From: Armatimonadota bacterium
Lineage (GTDB): Bacteria > Armatimonadota > HRBIN16
Assembly (NCBI GenBank): GCA_026003195.1
Contig: BPGU01000002.1
Coordinates: 186,001 to 250,000 of the forward strand
DNA: 64,000 nucleotides
Direction: 5' to 3'
A program made the position numbers and the translations under genes. This document shows, piece after piece, positions 60,731-64,000 of this stretch. How positions within the stretch are numbered: position 1 is the stretch's first letter; every line of letters begins with the position of its first letter. The notes below the pieces were generated by a model. It was not told where the DNA came from, did no database searches, and saw only the letters and a program-made list of their open reading frames with translations.

Positions 60731-61797
60731 CAACTCTCCCCTTCAGATTGTTCACGCTCTGTTGTGACCACAGCACTACTCTTCCCAAGAATGAGGCTTG
60801 CCGTGACTACCTCCTCCACGCTGATGCGCTTCATGCACTCCCTGTCGTGCACACATCGCTCGGCAGTGCAGCCGATGCACGGCTCGTTGTGACGAATGAT
60901 AACGTGTCCCTCGCCGAAGGGACCGGTGTACGCGGGGTCGCTGCGACCGTACAACGCCACCACCCGTGTGCCCATCGCGGCGGCGATGTGCATGGGTCCG
61001 CTATCGGCGGTAATGAGCAGGCTCAGGCGAGGCATCAGTGCGGCGAGCTGTAGAATAGTGAGCCTGCCAGTCAGCACCAGCGGACGGCTGCGACAGTGCG
61101 CCAGTATCTGCTCTGCCAGCTCCTTATCGCCTGATCCCCCAAGCACCACACACTGCATCCCCCGCTCGAAGAGCGCGTCGCACACCTGCGCGAAGCGTTC
61201 GGGAAACCACTGACGGTGTTCGCGGCTCGCACCCGGGTTGATGCCTGCAAGCACGGTGCTGCCGTCCCACCCAGCCGAGTACAGTTCCGCCTCTGCGATG
61301 CGGGCGTCTTCCGAAGACGGATACAAGCGCGGGCGGTAGTCGGAGGTGTCACACCCCAGCATCTGCACCAGGTGCCGAAAATGTTCCAGCGTCTCGTGGC
61401 GGCTCGGGTCATGCGGCACAAAAGCGGTGTACAGCCTTTCAAACTTGCGCTTGCGCCTGACCCCTACGCGCACGGGGATGCCCGCCAGCCAGGCATGAAG
61501 TACCATGTCCGCGCTATCGTCCAGAATCACCGCGAGGTCGAAACGCCCCCTGCGCAGGCGTCGGATGAATCGCAGCTTGCCCCACACCCCCTGATGCATG
61601 GGGCGTACCCAGATGTCGTCGATACCGGGGAAGTTCTGCAGCACTTCTACCGCCCGCTCGCCAACCTCCACACAGAGATGGGCATTCGGGAACCGTTGGC
61701 GCAGGCAATGCAGCGCTGCCGTGCTGTTCACCACGTCACCGATATGCTCGCGCAGGAAAACAAAAACCCGGGAAGGCTGAAGGTCCAGAACGGTCAT
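60724..61797 (-). CDS. Glycosyltransferase family 9 (heptosyltransferase-like)
   Basis: 357 residues. GT9 hallmarks are VFVFLREHIGDVVNSTAALH at the start, AGINPGASREHRQWFPERFA for the ADP-heptose phosphate region, VVLGGSGDKELAEQI, and ITADSGPMHIAAAMGTRVVA followed by ALYGRSDPAYTGPFG. A Cys-rich stretch (EPCIGCTAERCVHDRECMKR) near the end is common in this family. The enzyme adds heptose (or a similar sugar) to the LPS core, consistent with the GmhA-like protein at 42988. Its start overlaps the stop of the aldolase gene (ATGA, 61794-61797), forming a coupled pair. Confidence 0.88.
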   Translation of the reverse strand: MTVLDLQPSRVFVFLREHIGDVVNSTAALHCLRQRFPNAHLCVEVGERAVEVLQNFPGIDDIWVRPMHQGVWGKLRFIRRLRRGRFDLAVILDDSADMVLHAWLAGIPVRVGVRRKRKFERLYTAFVPHDPSRHETLEHFRHLVQMLGCDTSDYRPRLYPSSEDARIAEAELYSAGWDGSTVLAGINPGASREHRQWFPERFAQVCDALFERGMQCVVLGGSGDKELAEQILAHCRSRPLVLTGRLTILQLAALMPRLSLLITADSGPMHIAAAMGTRVVALYGRSDPAYTGPFGEGHVIIRHNEPCIGCTAERCVHDRECMKRISVEEVVTASLILGKSSAVVTTEREQSEGESCY

Positions 61798-62570
61798 CTC
61801 CCTGCAACTTCCCTCTCGAATGCCTCCTTTGCCTGGCGGAACCCCTCCATCAACAGCCCCATCTCATGCGCTACGGTAAAAAAGCGCGCCCCCATCGCAT
61901 ACTGTTCCCTCTGAGAGGGTACGTTCCCTGCGAGCCCCCACGATTTACCGTGTCTGGCACACGCCTCCGCGACCCGTACGAATGCCTCCTGCAGGAGAGG
62001 GTGTGTGTAATCGCCACGCACGCCATAACTCTGCGACAGGTCGGCGGGTCCTATCAGCAGCAAGTCCAACCCCTCCACGCTGGCGATAGCCTCAATGTCC
62101 TCTACCGCTTCCTTGCGCTCTATCATCACACCCAGCAGGATTTCGCGGTTAGCCCACTGGTAGTACTCGTCCGAAAACTCCGTTCCGTAGGCAATATCCA
62201 CGCTGCCACCGATTCCGCGCCAGCCCATCGGAGCGAACCGCGCCATCTGCACGAACTCCCGGGCATCTTCCCCACCCGTGCAATGCGGCAACAGCAGCCC
62301 CGTCGCTCCCGCCTCCAGAGGACGGATGACGTTGTTATAACTGCCGCGAGGAATACGCACGATCGCTTCTAAACCGGTAGCGCGTGCCGCGAGCACCATC
62401 TGCGACATCTGCTCCCAGGTGGTGTCCGAATGTTCCATCTCGATCCACACGCAGTCATAGCCTGCAATGCCTATCATCTCGACAATTTTCCAGTGCGGAA
62501 CCGTCCACACTATGCCTACCAGTACCGGTTTGCCCCCGCGCAGCTTCTGAAGTACCTTGTTGACACGCAT
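61794..62570 (-). CDS. HpcH/HpaI-family aldolase
   Basis: 258 residues from ATG 62570 after aaaggagaa. The barrel has DCVWIEMEHSDTTWEQMSQM, AIVRIPRGSYNNVIRPLEAG, TGLLLPHCTGGEDAREFVQM and IERKEAVEDIEAIASVEGLD with the metal-binding Glu, then LLLIGPADLSQSYG. These enzymes cleave 4-hydroxy-2-oxoacids such as 2-keto-3-deoxy sugar acids with a divalent metal. The substrate is undefined; the divergent Gfo/Idh/MocA dehydrogenase might feed the same sugar-acid pathway. Confidence 0.9.
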   Translation of the reverse strand: MRVNKVLQKLRGGKPVLVGIVWTVPHWKIVEMIGIAGYDCVWIEMEHSDTTWEQMSQMVLAARATGLEAIVRIPRGSYNNVIRPLEAGATGLLLPHCTGGEDAREFVQMARFAPMGWRGIGGSVDIAYGTEFSDEYYQWANREILLGVMIERKEAVEDIEAIASVEGLDLLLIGPADLSQSYGVRGDYTHPLLQEAFVRVAEACARHGKSWGLAGNVPSQREQYAMGARFFTVAHEMGLLMEGFRQAKEAFEREVAGR

Positions 62571-62692
62571 TTCTCCTTTCGCCTCCTGTCTGGGAGTCCT
62601 CTTTCGCGCTCTTGTCTACAGCTTCCTGTTCGGGTAGGAAAGCCGCTCTTTCTGCCGAAGATTGCTTCTATCCACTCGTCAGGAGGGACGCC

Positions 62693-63799
62693 ATGAGTAT
62701 CAGCGTTGGCATTGTGGGTGTGGGACAATTCGGCAGGCACTTTATTCGACTGTTCAAAGACCATCCCGATGTACACCGCCTCGCGCTGTGCGACCTGAAC
62801 GCCGACCGTCTGGCGCACGCTGCACGCGAGTTTGGCATCGCCGAGACCTACTCCTCGCTGGACGAAATCTGTCGGAGCAACCTGGACGCCCTCGCCATCA
62901 TCACGCAGCACTGGCTGCACGCGGAACAGGCGATACAGGCAATGGCATCGGGCAAACACGTGTACAGTGCAGTGCCCCCTGCCTATGCCCGTGACCCCGA
63001 GCAGACCCTGCAACTGTGTGACCGCCTGGTGGAAACCGTTCGGCGTACCGGACAAATCTACATGCTGGGCGAAACCACCTTTTTCCGCCCCGAAACCATC
63101 TTCTGCCGTCAGAAGGCACAGGAAGGGGCGTTTGGAAACTTCGTATACGCCGAAGGCGAGTACTTTCATGACATCTCGCATGGACTGTATGAGGTGTTGC
63201 GCAACCGCTGGGGCGAGCAGTTCGGCAAGGATAAAACTGGCGACCCACCCATGTATTATCCCACCCACTCCACCAGCGGAGTGGTCAGCGTCATGGGCGC
63301 ATACATGACCGAGGTCTCCGCTCAGGGATACATCTATCCCAACGATGAGTGGCACCGTCTGGATACCATCTGGGGCAACCCCTTCTGTAACGAGGTAGCC
63401 CTGTTCCGCATGAGTAACGGCGCCACCGCACGCATCTGCGAATTCCGGCGCATCGGTCACGTCGGGCGTGAGGGGTTCCGCATCTACGGCACGGAGGCGA
63501 GTTTCGAAAACGACGTTTCGGGTGCGAAGTGGGTCACCAAGCACGGCTGGGAACCGATAGACCTGAGCACCGTCGGCGAACCTTTACCCGAGCCGCTGGC
63601 AGTAGACAAGGGTGGACATGGGGGTTCTCATGCCTATCTGGTGCATGAATTTGTAGACGCCTGCAACAGGGGCAGACTGCCACGCATCCACGTCTGGGAG
63701 GCAGTAAGGTATCTGGCGCCCGGGGTGGTCGCCCACCAGTCCGCCTTACGCGATGGGGAACTGCTCAAAATCCCGGATTGGGGCGATCCGCCACAGTAG
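62693..63799 (+). CDS. Gfo/Idh/MocA-family oxidoreductase, variant without EKP motif
   Basis: 368 residues from ATG 62693 after aggagggac. The Rossmann part MSISVGIVGVGQFGRHFIRL is clear. Where the family normally has EKP, this one reads YSAVPPAYARDPEQTLQ, so the catalytic Lys is moved or missing. The C-terminal domain (YAEGEYFHDISHGLYEVLRN, MSNGATARICEFRRIGHVGR) is typical. It is divergent from the aldolase gene. Substrate unknown, probably a sugar or sugar acid. Confidence 0.85.
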   Translation: MSISVGIVGVGQFGRHFIRLFKDHPDVHRLALCDLNADRLAHAAREFGIAETYSSLDEICRSNLDALAIITQHWLHAEQAIQAMASGKHVYSAVPPAYARDPEQTLQLCDRLVETVRRTGQIYMLGETTFFRPETIFCRQKAQEGAFGNFVYAEGEYFHDISHGLYEVLRNRWGEQFGKDKTGDPPMYYPTHSTSGVVSVMGAYMTEVSAQGYIYPNDEWHRLDTIWGNPFCNEVALFRMSNGATARICEFRRIGHVGREGFRIYGTEASFENDVSGAKWVTKHGWEPIDLSTVGEPLPEPLAVDKGGHGGSHAYLVHEFVDACNRGRLPRIHVWEAVRYLAPGVVAHQSALRDGELLKIPDWGDPPQ

Positions 63800-64000
63800 A
63801 CGCATCCAGGTACTTGACCAGCACATCGTGTGCGAGGTAATAGTGCACCGAATACTCGGCAGGACGTGAGTAGATCAGCCCTTTCGGCACAGAATGGAAG
63901 AAAAGGTCGGCGATGCGCTGGGCGTCTTCGTGGGAGATTCGCCCACCGTCCACGCGAGTGATAGAGAGATGCAACAGGTCGTCTTCGCCTTCGAACTGCA
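63765..64000 (-). CDS. C-terminal end of an unidentified gene (partial)
   Basis: The minus-strand frame is open from the right edge of the window to a stop at 63765, giving the last 78 residues (FEGEDDLLHLSITRVDGGRI ... SEDAQRIADLFFHSV-like helix, YSVHYYLAHDVLVKYLDAS). No family recognised. Its end overlaps the end of the convergent oxidoreductase gene by 35 bases. Confidence 0.6.
   Translation of the reverse strand, partial: QFEGEDDLLHLSITRVDGGRISHEDAQRIADLFFHSVPKGLIYSRPAEYSVHYYLAHDVLVKYLDASTVADRPNPGF

Overview
The window looks like a chromosomal segment of a moderately GC-rich Gram-negative-type bacterium, most likely from the Armatimonadota or a nearby lineage. This is an inference from family content: paired prepilin-like proteins with a C-terminal ADGH-x-KWY motif (DUF1559/H-X9-DG type), large secreted beta-propellers ending in a dockerin-like LFDFG module, and many carboxypeptidase-regulatory-like lipoproteins. 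An outer membrane is suggested by a heptosyltransferase-like GT9, a GmhA-like isomerase and an LptC/OstA-like protein. No rRNA, tRNA or CRISPR array was recognised.

Layout. 1-2776: end of sucA, then sucB and pyrE. 2773-5044: a GT4 glycosyltransferase divergent from a Gfo/Idh/MocA oxidoreductase. 5061-9367: a promoter-led partial histidine operon (hisD, hisB, hisH, hisA) that runs into three tandem paralogous small membrane/coiled-coil genes. 9384-15475: a minus-strand block of two secreted beta-propeller paralogs and two prepilin-like proteins. 15613-16029: arsC. 16176-31361: secreted proteins and lipoproteins, including an FlgD-Ig-tailed protein, a lipoprotein whose signal peptide is interrupted by palindromic repeats, a repeat-rich surface protein whose start is put out of frame by a G10 tract, a clostripain-like lipoprotein with Ser at the nucleophile position, a DUF4965 glutaminase-like protein and an LptC-like protein. 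31369-37085: a degenerate EI-like protein, ferritin, a membrane J-protein, a zinc-ribbon membrane protein and a GH5-like hydrolase. 37133-41575: a minus-strand operon of FlgO/CsgG-, FlgP/LPP20- and FlgT-like secreted proteins, two with SLH-like segments. 41720-47262: GH10 xylanase, gmhA-like SIS protein, methyltransferase-like protein and mutS.

47421-51959 is a plastic region: a decayed IS630 element with recognisable ends and TA duplication, palindromic repeats, a HAF-repeat/dockerin-like secreted protein, and a decayed IS701-type element. Directly downstream is an MNT nucleotidyltransferase/HEPN pair followed, under its own strong promoter, by a translationally coupled NurA-HerA pair (51970-56537). 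This is the best candidate here for an undescribed genome-defence or repair module. The remainder carries rfbD-ileS-lspA in a coupled operon, convergent with a GT9 glycosyltransferase and HpcH/HpaI aldolase pair, then a second Gfo/Idh/MocA oxidoreductase and the end of an unidentified gene that continues past the right edge.

Functionally the segment mixes housekeeping genes (TCA cycle, pyrimidine, histidine, mismatch repair, translation, lipoprotein maturation) with a large extracytoplasmic programme. The many predicted lipoproteins would depend on the LspA encoded here. The xylanase, GH5-like protein and aldolase suggest use of plant polysaccharide. All function statements are from sequence motifs read by eye; no database search was run.
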